DNA of 64,000 bases from Streptomyces sp. NBC_01314 (GTDB lineage Bacteria; Actinomycetota; Actinomycetes; Streptomycetales; Streptomycetaceae). The stretch spans positions 6,696,001 to 6,760,000 of the forward strand of contig NZ_CP108394.1 in assembly GCF_041435215.1 (NCBI RefSeq). Reading direction: 5' to 3'. Below are positions 8,536 through 17,973 of the stretch, piece by piece; position 1 is the stretch's first letter; the number at the start of each line of letters is the position of its first letter. The notes beneath the pieces are model-generated. The model did no database searches. It was not told the origin of the DNA and worked only from the letters and a program-made list of their open reading frames with translations. Both the position numbers and the translations under genes were made by a program.

Positions 8536-8554
8536 ATATCCCCTAGGGGGATGT
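8536..8554. promoter_or_regulatory. GC-rich dyad upstream of the efflux gene
   Basis: ATATCCCCTAGGGGGATGT at 8536-8554 is a near-palindrome centred on TA. It superficially resembles CsoR-type operators. It lies between the divergent efflux and ABC-transporter genes and nearer the efflux gene. Confidence 0.3.
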
Positions 8555-8756
8555 CCGCACTACGGCTCGGGGAGGGGTCGTACCGGCGGAGGACGAGACG
8601 GGACGCCTTCCGTCCTTAACCTGGCTTTACGCCGCTGGGGGGCGGTGCACCGGAGCAGTGGGGGTGGGGTTTTCCCCAGCAGAAGACTGCGCTGGGCACC
8701 AGGGCGCCGCACCCCCTTCGGGGACCAGACTCATCAGCACACCAGCTCGTACGACT

Positions 8757-8827
8757 CGGCACCTCGCTTCGTGCGGCACTCGGGTCCGTACAGCACTCGG
8801 TCCGTACGGCATCTCGCTTCGTACGGC
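8757..8827. repeat. 21-bp direct repeat upstream of the ABC transporter operon
   Basis: Two 21-bp copies with two mismatches (8757-8777 and 8807-8827), 50 bp apart, each containing CTCGCTTCGT, lie 51-121 bp before the ATPase start. The sequence between them repeats ACTCGG and CCGTAC. It may be a leader or regulator-binding region. Confidence 0.5.
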
Positions 8828-8877
8828 TCATCCACTGAGCAGTGGAACCATCCGCTGCGCAACATAGGAGACATACC

Positions 8878-9666
8878 GTGACATCGGCTGTGACCATCAC
8901 CAGGCACGGGGGTACTGGAGGGACTACGGCCGTTGCCGCGCGGGCGCGGCAGGTCGTGAAGGCGTACGGGTCCGGTGAGACCCGTGTCGTCGCCCTCGAC
9001 CATGTGGATGTGGACATCGCGCGGGGACAGTTCACCGCGATCATGGGCCCCTCGGGGTCCGGCAAGTCCACCCTCATGCACTGCCTCGCCGGACTCGACA
9101 ACGTGACGTCGGGTCAGATCTACCTCGACGACACCGAGATCACCGGTCTCAAGGACAAGAAGCTCACGCGGTTGCGCCGGGACCGGATCGGGTTCATCTT
9201 CCAGGCGTACAACCTGCTGCCCACGCTGAACGCGATAGAGAACATCACCCTGCCCATGGACATCGCCGGGCGGAAGCCGAACAAGGAGTGGCTGGGGCGG
9301 GTCGTCGACACCGTCGGCCTGAGCGACCGGCTCAAGCACCGGCCCACCCAGCTCTCCGGCGGCCAGCAGCAGCGCGTCGCCGTGGCCCGGGCGCTGGCCG
9401 CCCGGCCGGAGATCATCTTCGGTGACGAGCCGACCGGCAACCTGGACTCGCGGGCCGGCGCCGAGGTCCTGGGCTTCCTGCGCAGGTCGGTCGACGAGCT
9501 GGGTCAGACCATGGTGATGGTCACCCACGACCCGGTGGCAGCCTCGTACGCGGACCGGGTGCTGTACCTGGCCGACGGCCGCATCGTCGACGAGATGCTG
9601 AAGCCGACCGCCGACGCCGTGCTGGACCGGATGAAGGACTTCGACGCGCGGGGGCGTACGTCATGA
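8878..9666 (+). CDS. ABC transporter ATP-binding subunit, MacB/LolD type
   Basis: A 262-residue ATPase. Walker A is GPSGSGKST at residues 57-65, the signature is LSGGQQQR, and Walker B is [13 protein letters not shown], the extended form typical of the MacB/LolD/FtsE group. It should energise the FtsX-like permease that follows; the ATGA overlap at 9663-9666 makes coupling near certain. These systems work as mechanotransmitters that extract lipoproteins, peptides or drugs rather than pumping through a channel. The GTG at 8878 has a TAGGAG site 7 nt upstream. A closely similar pair is encoded on the other strand at 44.8-48.2 kb. Confidence 0.92.
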   Translation: MTSAVTITRHGGTGGTTAVAARARQVVKAYGSGETRVVALDHVDVDIARGQFTAIMGPSGSGKSTLMHCLAGLDNVTSGQIYLDDTEITGLKDKKLTRLRRDRIGFIFQAYNLLPTLNAIENITLPMDIAGRKPNKEWLGRVVDTVGLSDRLKHRPTQLSGGQQQRVAVARALAARPEIIFGDEPTGNLDSRAGAEVLGFLRRSVDELGQTMVMVTHDPVAASYADRVLYLADGRIVDEMLKPTADAVLDRMKDFDARGRTS

Positions 9667-12242
9667 GCGTCATGAAGACCTCCCTGCGCAACTTCTTCGC
9701 GCACAAGGGACGGATGGCGCTCTCGGCCATCGCGGTCATGCTGTCGGTGGCGTTCGTGACGGGGACCCTGGTGTTCACCGACACGATGGGTACGACGTTC
9801 GACAAGCTGTTCGCGGCCACCTCCTCCGACGTCACGGTCAGCGCCAAGGGCGCCTCGGACAGCGGTGAGACGCAGTCCGACAACGGCAGGCCGCCGGTCA
9901 TGCCCGCGTCCGTCGTCGACAAGGTGGGCGGCGCGGACGGCGTGAAGTCGGCCGAGGGGACCGTGTTCTCGACCTCGGTCACGGTCGTCGACGCCGACAA
10001 GGACAGCCTCTCGCCCACCAGCGGCGCCCCGACCATCGTCGGCAACTGGAACGCCAACGACTCCCGCACCATGAAGATCTCGTCCGGCAACGCACCGCGC
10101 GGCCCCGACCAGATCATGGTCGACGCGGACACCGCCGACAAGCACGACCTGAAGCTCGGCGACGAGATCGGCGTGATCAGCGCCGTCGGCACGCACGAGG
10201 CGAAGGTCTCCGGCATCGCCGATTTCCAGGTCACCAACCCGGGCGCCGCGATCTTCTACCTCGACACCGCCACCGCCCAGAAGGCCCTCGTCGGCGAGAC
10301 CGACGTGTACACCAACGTCAACATCACCGCCGCCGCCGGGTTCACCGACGCGCAGGTGAAGAAGAACGTCTCCGCCGAACTGGGCGGCACCTACAAGGTG
10401 CAGACCGCCAAGGAGATCGCGGACGCCAACGCCAAGGACGTCGGCGAGTTCATGGGCGTGATGAAGTACGCGATGCTCGGCTTCGCCGGAATCGCCTTCC
10501 TCGTCGGCATCTTCCTGATCATCAACACCTTCTCGATGCTGGTCGCCCAGCGGACCCGCGAGATCGGCCTGATGCGGGCCATCGGCTCCAGCCGCGGCCA
10601 GGTCAACCGGTCGGTCCTCGTCGAGGCGCTGCTCCTGGGCGTCTTCGGCTCGCTCCTCGGCGTCGCCGGCGGAGTCGGCCTCGCCATCGGCCTGATGAAG
10701 CTGATGAGCGCCACCGGCATGAACCTGTCCACCGACGACCTCACCATCGCCTGGACCACCCCGGCGGTCGGTCTGCTCCTCGGCATCGTGGTCACCGTCC
10801 TCGCCGCGTACGTGCCCGCCCGGCGTGCCGGCAAGGTCTCCCCGATGGCCGCCCTGCGCGACGCCGGCGCCCCGCTGGACGCCAAGGCCGGAATCGTACG
10901 GGCCGTGATCGGCCTCCTCCTGACCGGCGTGGGCGGCTACTGCCTGTACCTGGCGTCCGCCGCCGACAAGGCGAGCGAGGGCTCGATGTGGCTGGGCAGC
11001 GGGGTCGTCCTGTCCCTCATCGGCTTCGTCGTCATCGGCCCGCTGCTCGCCGGCGCGGTGGTGCGGGTGCTGGGCGCGGTCGTCCTGCGGGCCTTCGGAC
11101 CGGTCGGCCGGATGGCCGAGCGCAACGCGCTGCGCAACCCCCGCCGTACGGGGGCCACCGGCGCCGCCCTGATGATCGGCCTCGCCCTGGTCGCCTGCCT
11201 GTCCGTCGTCGGCTCCTCCATGGTCGCCTCGGCCACGGATCAGCTCGACAAGACGGTCGGCACGGACTTCATCATCCAGTCCGACACCGGCCAGCTGATC
11301 ACCCCGCAGGCCGTCGAGGCCGCGCGCTCCGCCGAGGGCATCAAGAGCCTCACCGAGTACAAGTACACCCAGGCCGACTTCACCACCCCCGACGGCAAGA
11401 CGCTCAAGGAGACGGCGATCACCGCCGCCGATCCGAGCTACGCCACCGACCTCGCCACCGAGGTCGTCGCGGGGAAGCTGACGGACGCCTACAAGCCCGA
11501 CTCGATGTCCGTCCACGACAAGTTCGCCAAGGACCACGACATCAAGCTCGGCTCCAAGATCGCCGTCGACTTCAAGGACGGCTCCACGGCCGACCTGACC
11601 GTCCGCGCGATCACCAGCAGCGACGTCGTCATCGACGCCGGGGCCATGTACACCTCCATCGACACGATGGCCAAGTACGTCCCCGCCGACAGGATGCCCC
11701 TCGACCAGATGCTCTTCGCCTCGGCGAAGGAGGGGCAGGACGCTGCCGCGTACAAGTCCCTCAAGGACGCGCTGCACGACTACCCGCAGTACGAGGTCCG
11801 CGACCAGACCGACTACAAGGAGGCCCTGAAGGGCCAGATCGACCAGCTCCTCAACATGATCTACGGCCTGCTCGCCCTGGCGATCATCGTCGCGATCCTG
11901 GGAGTCGTGAACACACTGGCCCTGTCGGTGGTCGAGCGGACGCGCGAGATCGGTCTGATGCGCGCGATCGGCCTGTCGCGGAGGCAACTGCGCCGGATGA
12001 TCCGTCTGGAGTCGGTCGTCATCGCCCTCTTCGGCGCGCTCCTCGGCCTGGGGCTGGGCATGGGCTGGGGCGCCACCGCCCAGCAGCTCCTGGCCCTGGA
12101 GGGTCTGAAGGTCCTCGACATCCCCTGGCCGACGATCATCGGCGTCTTCATCGGCTCGGCCTTCGTGGGTCTGTTCGCCGCGCTGGTGCCGGCGTTCCGG
12201 GCGGGCCGCATGAACGTCCTGAACGCGATCGCCACCGAGTAG
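9663..12242 (+). CDS. FtsX-like ABC transporter permease, double-repeat type
   Basis: An 859-residue membrane protein. Helix 1 (residues about 15-38, MALSAIAVMLSVAFVTGTLV) is followed by an extracytoplasmic MacB-PCD domain to about residue 255, then three helices of a first FtsX domain with LVAQRTREIGLMRAIGSSR. After a two-helix linker and the NALRNPRRTGATGAALMIGL segment comes a second extracytoplasmic domain and a second FtsX domain with VERTREIGLMRAIGLSRRQL. This duplicated architecture is usual for actinobacterial members. It forms the membrane part of the transporter with the preceding ATPase. The substrate is not deducible. Confidence 0.9.
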   Translation: MSVMKTSLRNFFAHKGRMALSAIAVMLSVAFVTGTLVFTDTMGTTFDKLFAATSSDVTVSAKGASDSGETQSDNGRPPVMPASVVDKVGGADGVKSAEGTVFSTSVTVVDADKDSLSPTSGAPTIVGNWNANDSRTMKISSGNAPRGPDQIMVDADTADKHDLKLGDEIGVISAVGTHEAKVSGIADFQVTNPGAAIFYLDTATAQKALVGETDVYTNVNITAAAGFTDAQVKKNVSAELGGTYKVQTAKEIADANAKDVGEFMGVMKYAMLGFAGIAFLVGIFLIINTFSMLVAQRTREIGLMRAIGSSRGQVNRSVLVEALLLGVFGSLLGVAGGVGLAIGLMKLMSATGMNLSTDDLTIAWTTPAVGLLLGIVVTVLAAYVPARRAGKVSPMAALRDAGAPLDAKAGIVRAVIGLLLTGVGGYCLYLASAADKASEGSMWLGSGVVLSLIGFVVIGPLLAGAVVRVLGAVVLRAFGPVGRMAERNALRNPRRTGATGAALMIGLALVACLSVVGSSMVASATDQLDKTVGTDFIIQSDTGQLITPQAVEAARSAEGIKSLTEYKYTQADFTTPDGKTLKETAITAADPSYATDLATEVVAGKLTDAYKPDSMSVHDKFAKDHDIKLGSKIAVDFKDGSTADLTVRAITSSDVVIDAGAMYTSIDTMAKYVPADRMPLDQMLFASAKEGQDAAAYKSLKDALHDYPQYEVRDQTDYKEALKGQIDQLLNMIYGLLALAIIVAILGVVNTLALSVVERTREIGLMRAIGLSRRQLRRMIRLESVVIALFGALLGLGLGMGWGATAQQLLALEGLKVLDIPWPTIIGVFIGSAFVGLFAALVPAFRAGRMNVLNAIATE

Positions 12243-12313
12243 CCACCGGCCGGCCACAGGCCACTGAGCACGGGGGAACGGGGACACGGGGGAACACGGG
12301 GGAAACCGGGGGA

Positions 12314-12355
12314 GAGCCCGGCGTCGGGAAGCGGAGGCTTCCGGGCGCCGGGCTC
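12314..12355. terminator. Bidirectional hairpin terminator
   Basis: Outer arms 12314-12323 and 12346-12355 pair perfectly over 10 bp and inner arms add about 8 bp. It lies between the converging permease and DUF2079 genes. Confidence 0.7.
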
Positions 12356-12363
12356 CACCCGTC

Positions 12364-13857
12364 TCAGGAGGATGCGCTCGGGGATGTGCTCGGGGACGTA
12401 CTCGGGGATGTGTTCGGGGACGTTCGTTTCAGCAGGACGTAGCCCTGGATGACGCCCCGCAGCACGTACGTGTCGCGCGGATGCAGCTGACGGGCGAACG
12501 CGGGGACGTCCTTCACCCAGCGCGAGGAGTTGTCGAAGGCGATGTAGTCGGGGGCGAGGCCCTTGGTCCGGCCGATCCAGAAGACGCGGCAGCGGGAGGT
12601 CAGCCGGGTGATGGGCCCGATGTTGGACTCGACGGTGGACCCGTCGGGGATGGTGTCCAGCAGCTTCTCCACAGCCCTGACACCGGCCGGGACACGATAG
12701 GCGTCGGCCTCGGTCAGGGTGCCCAGCGGCAGCGCGGTCGTCAGCGCGAGGGAGGCCGCGAGGACGGCGGCGGGCAGATGGAACGTGTACGCGCGCAGCC
12801 ACGGACGGGAGCTGTGGCGGGCGGCCGGGAGCGTGTCGACGAGCGCGAGCGTGAGGATCGGCATCAGCACGGCGCTGTAGTGCCAGGCCGTGCCCCAGTA
12901 GTGGTGGTCGGAGGAGACGAACCGCCAGCCCAGGGTGGGCAGGACGGCGAGGACGATCGGGGAGCGCAGGGCGAGCAGTCCGCTGGTCGGGATCAGCAGC
13001 CAGAGGACGGTGCGGATCTTGACGTCCACGCCGTCGAGGGGGCCCGAGCCGCCGACCTTCGACAGGTAGTCGGAGGCGCCGACGGTGTTGAAGGACGGGA
13101 TGATCACGGTGAAGGCGAGCAGTGTGGCGAGCGCGCCGAACCCCGCGACCGCGAGGGCGTACGGCACCACCCGGGACGAGCCGTGCCGCCGGGCCCGTAG
13201 CGCGACGACGACCGCGATGACCGCCAGCGTCAGCCCCTGGTCCTCCTTGACCAGCACCAGAGGCAGTCCCCAGAGCAGCGCCGCACGCCACCGCCGCCGG
13301 AGCAGCGCCTCCAGGGAGAACGCGATCAGCGGAACCGCGAAACAGATCTCGTGGAAGTCGAAGTCCACGGCGTTCTGCAGCCCCCACGACAGCCCGTACG
13401 CCACCCCCAGCGTGAGTCCCCGCGCCCGCCCCAGCATCCGCGTCGCCGCCCGGGTCACCGGCACCGCCGACAGCGCGAACAGCGCCGCCTGCGCGACCAG
13501 CAGGGTCACGGACGAGGGAAACATGCGGTAGAGCGGCGCGAGCAGCACGGTGACAGGGCTGAAGTGATCCCCGAGAACGCTGTACCCCGGCCCCTTCAGC
13601 TCGACGATCGGTGCCTGGAAGTGCGCGTACGCCCGCACTGTCTGCTCGAAGATCCCCAGGTCGTACGAACGGGTCCCCATCCGCCGGTACCGCCCGACCG
13701 ACACCGCGGCATACGCGACGAACAGCACGACGGCCAGCACGTACGGCTCGCCCCGCTCGGGCGGAAAGCGCCGGTCACGGGCCGGGAGAGAGGCCATGAC
13801 CGGCCCTGGTATGAGCGCCGGCGTCGACGGGTTCGTGGACGGGGCGGTCGGTGCCAT
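12364..13857 (-). CDS. DUF2079 multi-helix membrane protein
   Basis: A 497-residue membrane protein with about ten hydrophobic helices. The N-terminal region after helix 1 reads RMGTRSYDLGIFEQTVRAYA, then LGDHFSPVTVLLAPLY and DFDFHEICFAVPLIAFSLEA. These are the hallmark blocks of DUF2079, a family related by fold to GT-C glycosyltransferases and mannosyltransferases. Enzymatic function is unproven. The C-terminal domain after residue 380 is soluble (STVESNIGPITRLTSR, WIGRTKGLAPDYIAFD). The last 18 residues are a repetitive Thr-Ser-Pro tail from a 12-bp tandem repeat. It converges on the ABC operon and diverges from mfd. Confidence 0.85.
   Translation of the reverse strand: MAPTAPSTNPSTPALIPGPVMASLPARDRRFPPERGEPYVLAVVLFVAYAAVSVGRYRRMGTRSYDLGIFEQTVRAYAHFQAPIVELKGPGYSVLGDHFSPVTVLLAPLYRMFPSSVTLLVAQAALFALSAVPVTRAATRMLGRARGLTLGVAYGLSWGLQNAVDFDFHEICFAVPLIAFSLEALLRRRWRAALLWGLPLVLVKEDQGLTLAVIAVVVALRARRHGSSRVVPYALAVAGFGALATLLAFTVIIPSFNTVGASDYLSKVGGSGPLDGVDVKIRTVLWLLIPTSGLLALRSPIVLAVLPTLGWRFVSSDHHYWGTAWHYSAVLMPILTLALVDTLPAARHSSRPWLRAYTFHLPAAVLAASLALTTALPLGTLTEADAYRVPAGVRAVEKLLDTIPDGSTVESNIGPITRLTSRCRVFWIGRTKGLAPDYIAFDNSSRWVKDVPAFARQLHPRDTYVLRGVIQGYVLLKRTSPNTSPSTSPSTSPSASS
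12370..12417. repeat. Four 12-bp tandem units encoding a Ser/Thr/Pro tail
   Basis: Four consecutive 12-bp units of the form GGAYGYRYTCGG (12370-12381, 12382-12393, 12394-12405, 12406-12417) encode the C-terminal TSPS repeats of the DUF2079 protein. Confidence 0.8.
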
Positions 13858-13941
13858 GGATGCTCACGTTCGGCTGGGGGCAGGGGGCAAGGGGTGCCTT
13901 AAGAGATTAGGCGGCGGGTGAGGGGAGGGGCGAAGCCCCTT

Positions 13942-14003
13942 GTTTTCAGGGGCGCGGGGAACTGCTTTTCGGGGGCGCGGGGAACTGCGCGATCAACCAC
14001 GAC
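13942..14003. repeat. Dispersed intergenic repeat, two direct half-copies
   Basis: The 387-bp gap before mfd holds two direct copies of the repeat arm GGGGCGCGGGGAACTGC about 29 bp apart, each preceded by TTTTC. Both are in the same orientation rather than the inverted pair seen elsewhere. The rest of the gap is GC-rich with no gene-like frame. Confidence 0.75.
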
Positions 14004-14244
14004 GCTCCCGCACGCAAAAACGGACAGGGGAGCGGGGTCGAAGGGGCAGCGCCCCTGGTGATGGGACGGGTAGGGGCGGTGGGGGCGAGACAAGAGTCGT
14101 CCACACCCCCCCGCACCGCTCGTCGTACCCTGGACACCCCCGGCCCGTCACACGAGTCCGGGCGTTCGTGTTGCCCCGGCAGCCCGACAGCCAGCTCAAG
14201 CCAGTAGCCCCACACCTTGCCCACCCGGACGGGAAACGCCCCGA

Positions 14245-17200
14245 ATGAGCCTCCACGGTCTGCTAGACGCCGTAGTCAAGGACGCCCCCCTCGCGGAAGC
14301 GATCAGGGCGGCATCCGACGGCCACCGCACCCACATCGACCTGGTGGGCCCCCCGGCGGCCCGCCCCTTCGCGGTGGCCGCCCTCACCCGGGACGCCGGC
14401 CGCCCCGTACTCGCCGTGACGGCGACGGGCCGCGAGGCCGAGGACCTGGCGGCGGCCCTGCGCTCGCTGCTCCCCCCGGACGGCGTCGTGGAGTACCCGG
14501 CCTGGGAGACGCTCCCGCACGAGCGGCTCAGCCCGCGCAGCGACACCGTCGGCCGCCGCCTCGCCGTACTGCGCCGCCTCACCCACCCGCGCCCGGACGA
14601 CCCGGAGACCGGCCCGGTCTCGGTCGTCGTCGCCCCCGTCCGCTCCGTCCTCCAGCCGCAGGTCAAGGGCCTCGGAGACCTGGAGCCGGTCGCCCTGCGC
14701 TCGGGCGGCACGGCCGACCTGAACCGTACGGTCGAGGCCCTGGCGGCAGCCGCGTACTCCCGTGTCGAACTCGTCGAGAGGCGCGGCGAGTTCGCCGTAC
14801 GCGGCGGCATCCTGGACGTCTTCCCGCCGACCGAGGAGCACCCCCTCCGGGTGGAGTTCTGGGGCGACGACGTCGAGGAGATCCGGTACTTCAAGGTCGC
14901 CGACCAGCGCTCCCTGGAGGTCGCCGAGCACGGTCTGTGGGCGCCGCCCTGCCGCGAACTGCTCCTCACCGACGACGTACGCGCCCGCGCGCGCGCCCTC
15001 GCCGAGCGCCACCCGGAGCTCGGCGAACTCCTCAACAAGATCGCCGAGGGCATCGCCGTCGAGGGGATGGAATCCCTCGCTCCGGTCCTCGTCGACGACA
15101 TGGAACTGCTGATCGACGTCATGCCGAAGGGCGCCATGGCGATCGTGTGCGACCCGGAGCGGGTGCGGACGCGGGCGGCGGACCTGGTGGCCACCTCGCA
15201 GGAGTTCCTGGAGGCGTCCTGGGCGGCGACCGCCGGTGGCGGCGAGGCGCCCATCGACGTCGGCGCGGCCTCCCTGCGGTCCCTCGCGGACGTCCGCGAC
15301 CGGGCCCGTGAGCTGGACATGTTGTGGTGGTCGGTGTCGCCGTTCGCGGCCGACGAGACGTTCACATCCGCCGGCGCGGCCGGCGACGCGGACACCCTCA
15401 AGCTCGGCATGCACGCCCCCGAGACCTACCGCGGCGACACCGCGAAGGCGCTCGCCGACACCAAGGGCTGGCTCGCCGACGGCTGGCGCACGGTGTTCGT
15501 GACCGAGGCCCACGGGCCGGCCGCCCGCACGGTCGAGGTACTCGGCGGCGAGGGCATCGCGGCCCGTCTGGAGGCCGAGCTGGGGCAGATCTCCCCGTCG
15601 GTCGTGCACGTGGCGTGCGGCTCGATCGACTACGGCTTCATCGACCCGACCCTGAAGCTCGCGGTCCTCACCGAGACCGACCTCACCGGCCAGAAGGCGG
15701 CCGGCAAGGACGGCGCCCGGATGCCGGCCCGCCGCCGCAAGACCATCGACCCGCTCACCCTCGAACCGGGCGACTACATCGTCCACGAGCAGCACGGCGT
15801 CGGCCGCTACATCGAGATGGTCCAGCGGACCGTGCAGAGCGCGACCCGTGAGTACCTGGTCGTGGAGTACGCCCCCGCCAAGCGCGGCCAGCCCGGCGAC
15901 CGCCTCTACATCCCGACGGACCAGCTCGAACAGATCACGAAGTACGTCGGTGGCGAGGCCCCGACCCTGCACCGCCTGGGCGGCGCCGACTGGACGAAGA
16001 CGAAGGCGCGCGCGAAGAAGGCGGTCAAGGAGATCGCCGCCGACCTCATCAGGCTCTACAGCGCGCGGATGGCCGCGCCCGGTCACGCGTTCGGCGCGGA
16101 CACGCCCTGGCAGCGTGAGCTGGAGGACGCCTTCCCCTACGCGGAGACGCCCGACCAGCTCACGACGATCGCCGAGGTCAAGGAGGACATGGAGAAGACG
16201 GTCCCCATGGACCGTCTGATCTGCGGCGACGTCGGCTACGGCAAGACGGAGATCGCGGTCCGGGCCGCCTTCAAGGCCGTCCAGGACGGCAAGCAGGTGG
16301 CCGTGCTGGTCCCGACCACCCTCCTGGTCCAGCAGCACTTCGGGACGTTCAGCGAGCGGTACTCGCAGTTCCCGGTGAACGTCCGGGCCCTGTCCCGCTT
16401 CCAGACGGACACCGAGGCCAAGGGCACGCTGGAGGGCCTGCGCGAGGGCGCGGTCGACATCGTCATCGGCACCCACCGCCTCTTCTCCTCCGAGACCAAG
16501 TTCAAGGACCTCGGCCTCGTCATCGTCGACGAGGAGCAGCGCTTCGGCGTCGAGCACAAGGAGCAGCTGAAGAAGCTCCGCGCGAACGTGGACGTGCTGA
16601 CGATGTCCGCGACACCGATCCCGAGGACGCTGGAGATGGCGGTGACCGGCATCCGCGAGATGTCGACGATCACGACGCCCCCGGAGGAGCGCCACCCGGT
16701 CCTGACCTTCGTCGGCCCGTACGAGGAGAAGCAGATCGGCGCGGCCATCCGCCGCGAACTGCTCCGCGAGGGCCAGGTCTTCTACATCCACAACCGGGTG
16801 GAGTCCATCGACCGAGCCGCTTCCCGGCTGCGCGAGATCGTCCCCGAGGCGCGGATCGCGACGGCCCACGGCCAGATGTCGGAGCAGGCCCTGGAACAGG
16901 TCGTCGTCGACTTCTGGGAGAACAAGTTCGACGTCCTCGTCTCCACGACGATCGTGGAGTCGGGCATCGACATCTCGAACGCGAACACGCTGATCGTGGA
17001 GCGGGGAGACACCTTCGGCCTGTCGCAGCTGCACCAGCTGAGGGGCCGGGTCGGCCGAGGCCGGGAACGGGGTTACTCGTACTTCCTGTACCCGCCCGAG
17101 AAGCCCCTGACGGAGACCGCCCACGAGCGTCTGGCGACCATCGCCCAGCACACGGAGATGGGCGCGGGCATGTACGTGGCGATGAAGGACCTGGAGATCC

Positions 17201-17799
17201 GGGGCGCGGGCAATCTGCTGGGCGGTGAACAGTCCGGTCACATCGCGGGCGTCGGCTTCGACCTGTACGTCCGCATGGTCGGCGAGGCCGTCGCGGACTA
17301 CCGGCGTCAGCTGGAGACCGGGGAGATCGAGGAGGAGCCGCCGCTCGACGTCAGGATCGAGCTGCCGGTCGACGCGCACGTCCCGCACGACTACGCGCCG
17401 GGCGAGCGGCTGCGGTTGCAGGCGTACCGGGCGATCGCCTCCATCAACACCGAGGCAGACATCGCCGCGGTGCGCGAGGAACTCGTCGACCGCTACGGCA
17501 AGTTGCCCGAGCCGGTGGAGAACCTGCTGCTCGTCGCCGGCCTGCGCATGCTCGCCCGGGCCTGCGGCGTCGGTGACATCGTCCTCCAGGGCACCAACAT
17601 CCGCTTCGCCCCGGTGGAGCTGCGGGAGTCCCAGGAGCTTCGCCTCAAGCGCCTGTACCCGGGGACGGTCATCAAGCCGGCCGCCCACCAGGTGCTGGTG
17701 CCCCGCCCGAAGACGGCGAAGGTGGGCGGGAAGCCGCTGGTCGGCCGGGATCTGCTGGGGTGGACCGGGGAGTTCCTGGCTTCGATTCTGGGCTCGTGA
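14245..17799 (+). CDS. mfd: Transcription-repair coupling factor Mfd
   Basis: An 1184-residue protein of normal Mfd length. Residues about 20-350 are the UvrB-like module (TVGRRLAVLRRL, GGILDVFPPTEEHPLRVEFWGD). The RNA polymerase-interaction domain near residues 500-560 reads GDYIVHEQHGVGRYIEM. The RecG-like translocase follows, with Walker A GDVGYGKTE from residue 661 and DEEQ at 762-765, then VESGIDISNANTLIVER and QLRGRVGRGRERGYSYF of helicase motifs V and VI. The C-terminal TRCF domain is present (LEIRGAGNLLGGEQSGHIAGVG onward). It removes stalled RNA polymerase at lesions and recruits UvrA. The ATG at 14245 gives the canonical start; no strong ribosome site is visible. Confidence 0.97.
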   Translation: MSLHGLLDAVVKDAPLAEAIRAASDGHRTHIDLVGPPAARPFAVAALTRDAGRPVLAVTATGREAEDLAAALRSLLPPDGVVEYPAWETLPHERLSPRSDTVGRRLAVLRRLTHPRPDDPETGPVSVVVAPVRSVLQPQVKGLGDLEPVALRSGGTADLNRTVEALAAAAYSRVELVERRGEFAVRGGILDVFPPTEEHPLRVEFWGDDVEEIRYFKVADQRSLEVAEHGLWAPPCRELLLTDDVRARARALAERHPELGELLNKIAEGIAVEGMESLAPVLVDDMELLIDVMPKGAMAIVCDPERVRTRAADLVATSQEFLEASWAATAGGGEAPIDVGAASLRSLADVRDRARELDMLWWSVSPFAADETFTSAGAAGDADTLKLGMHAPETYRGDTAKALADTKGWLADGWRTVFVTEAHGPAARTVEVLGGEGIAARLEAELGQISPSVVHVACGSIDYGFIDPTLKLAVLTETDLTGQKAAGKDGARMPARRRKTIDPLTLEPGDYIVHEQHGVGRYIEMVQRTVQSATREYLVVEYAPAKRGQPGDRLYIPTDQLEQITKYVGGEAPTLHRLGGADWTKTKARAKKAVKEIAADLIRLYSARMAAPGHAFGADTPWQRELEDAFPYAETPDQLTTIAEVKEDMEKTVPMDRLICGDVGYGKTEIAVRAAFKAVQDGKQVAVLVPTTLLVQQHFGTFSERYSQFPVNVRALSRFQTDTEAKGTLEGLREGAVDIVIGTHRLFSSETKFKDLGLVIVDEEQRFGVEHKEQLKKLRANVDVLTMSATPIPRTLEMAVTGIREMSTITTPPEERHPVLTFVGPYEEKQIGAAIRRELLREGQVFYIHNRVESIDRAASRLREIVPEARIATAHGQMSEQALEQVVVDFWENKFDVLVSTTIVESGIDISNANTLIVERGDTFGLSQLHQLRGRVGRGRERGYSYFLYPPEKPLTETAHERLATIAQHTEMGAGMYVAMKDLEIRGAGNLLGGEQSGHIAGVGFDLYVRMVGEAVADYRRQLETGEIEEEPPLDVRIELPVDAHVPHDYAPGERLRLQAYRAIASINTEADIAAVREELVDRYGKLPEPVENLLLVAGLRMLARACGVGDIVLQGTNIRFAPVELRESQELRLKRLYPGTVIKPAAHQVLVPRPKTAKVGGKPLVGRDLLGWTGEFLASILGS

Positions 17800-17909
17800 G
17801 GGCGTAGGGGACGTTCGCCGGTCGCCGGCGCCGGCCGTCCATCGCCGTCGACCGCCCTCCGTCGCTGTCGATGGCTGTCGATCGCTTGCGGAACGACCCG
17901 GCATCCGTA

Positions 17910-17947
17910 CCGCGGCCCCGGCCGGAGAAGTCCGGTCGGGGCCGCGG
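17910..17947. terminator. Bidirectional hairpin terminator after mfd
   Basis: A stem of about 17 bp (17910-17926 with 17931-17947) with a GAAG loop lies between the converging mfd and glycosidase genes. Confidence 0.75.
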
Positions 17948-17973
17948 GCCGAACGTCAGGGCCACGCGCGTGA

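Noticed and set aside
9504..12287. A 927-codon leftward open frame covering the first permease gene
   Set aside because: It is the mirror of a real gene in a GC-rich genome: product is His/Asp/Gly-rich with no domain, and the forward frame encodes a clear FtsX-type permease.
14263..17904. A 1213-codon leftward open frame antisense to mfd
   Set aside because: Same artefact; composition Arg/Asp/Gly/Leu-rich without motifs, while the forward strand encodes full-length Mfd.
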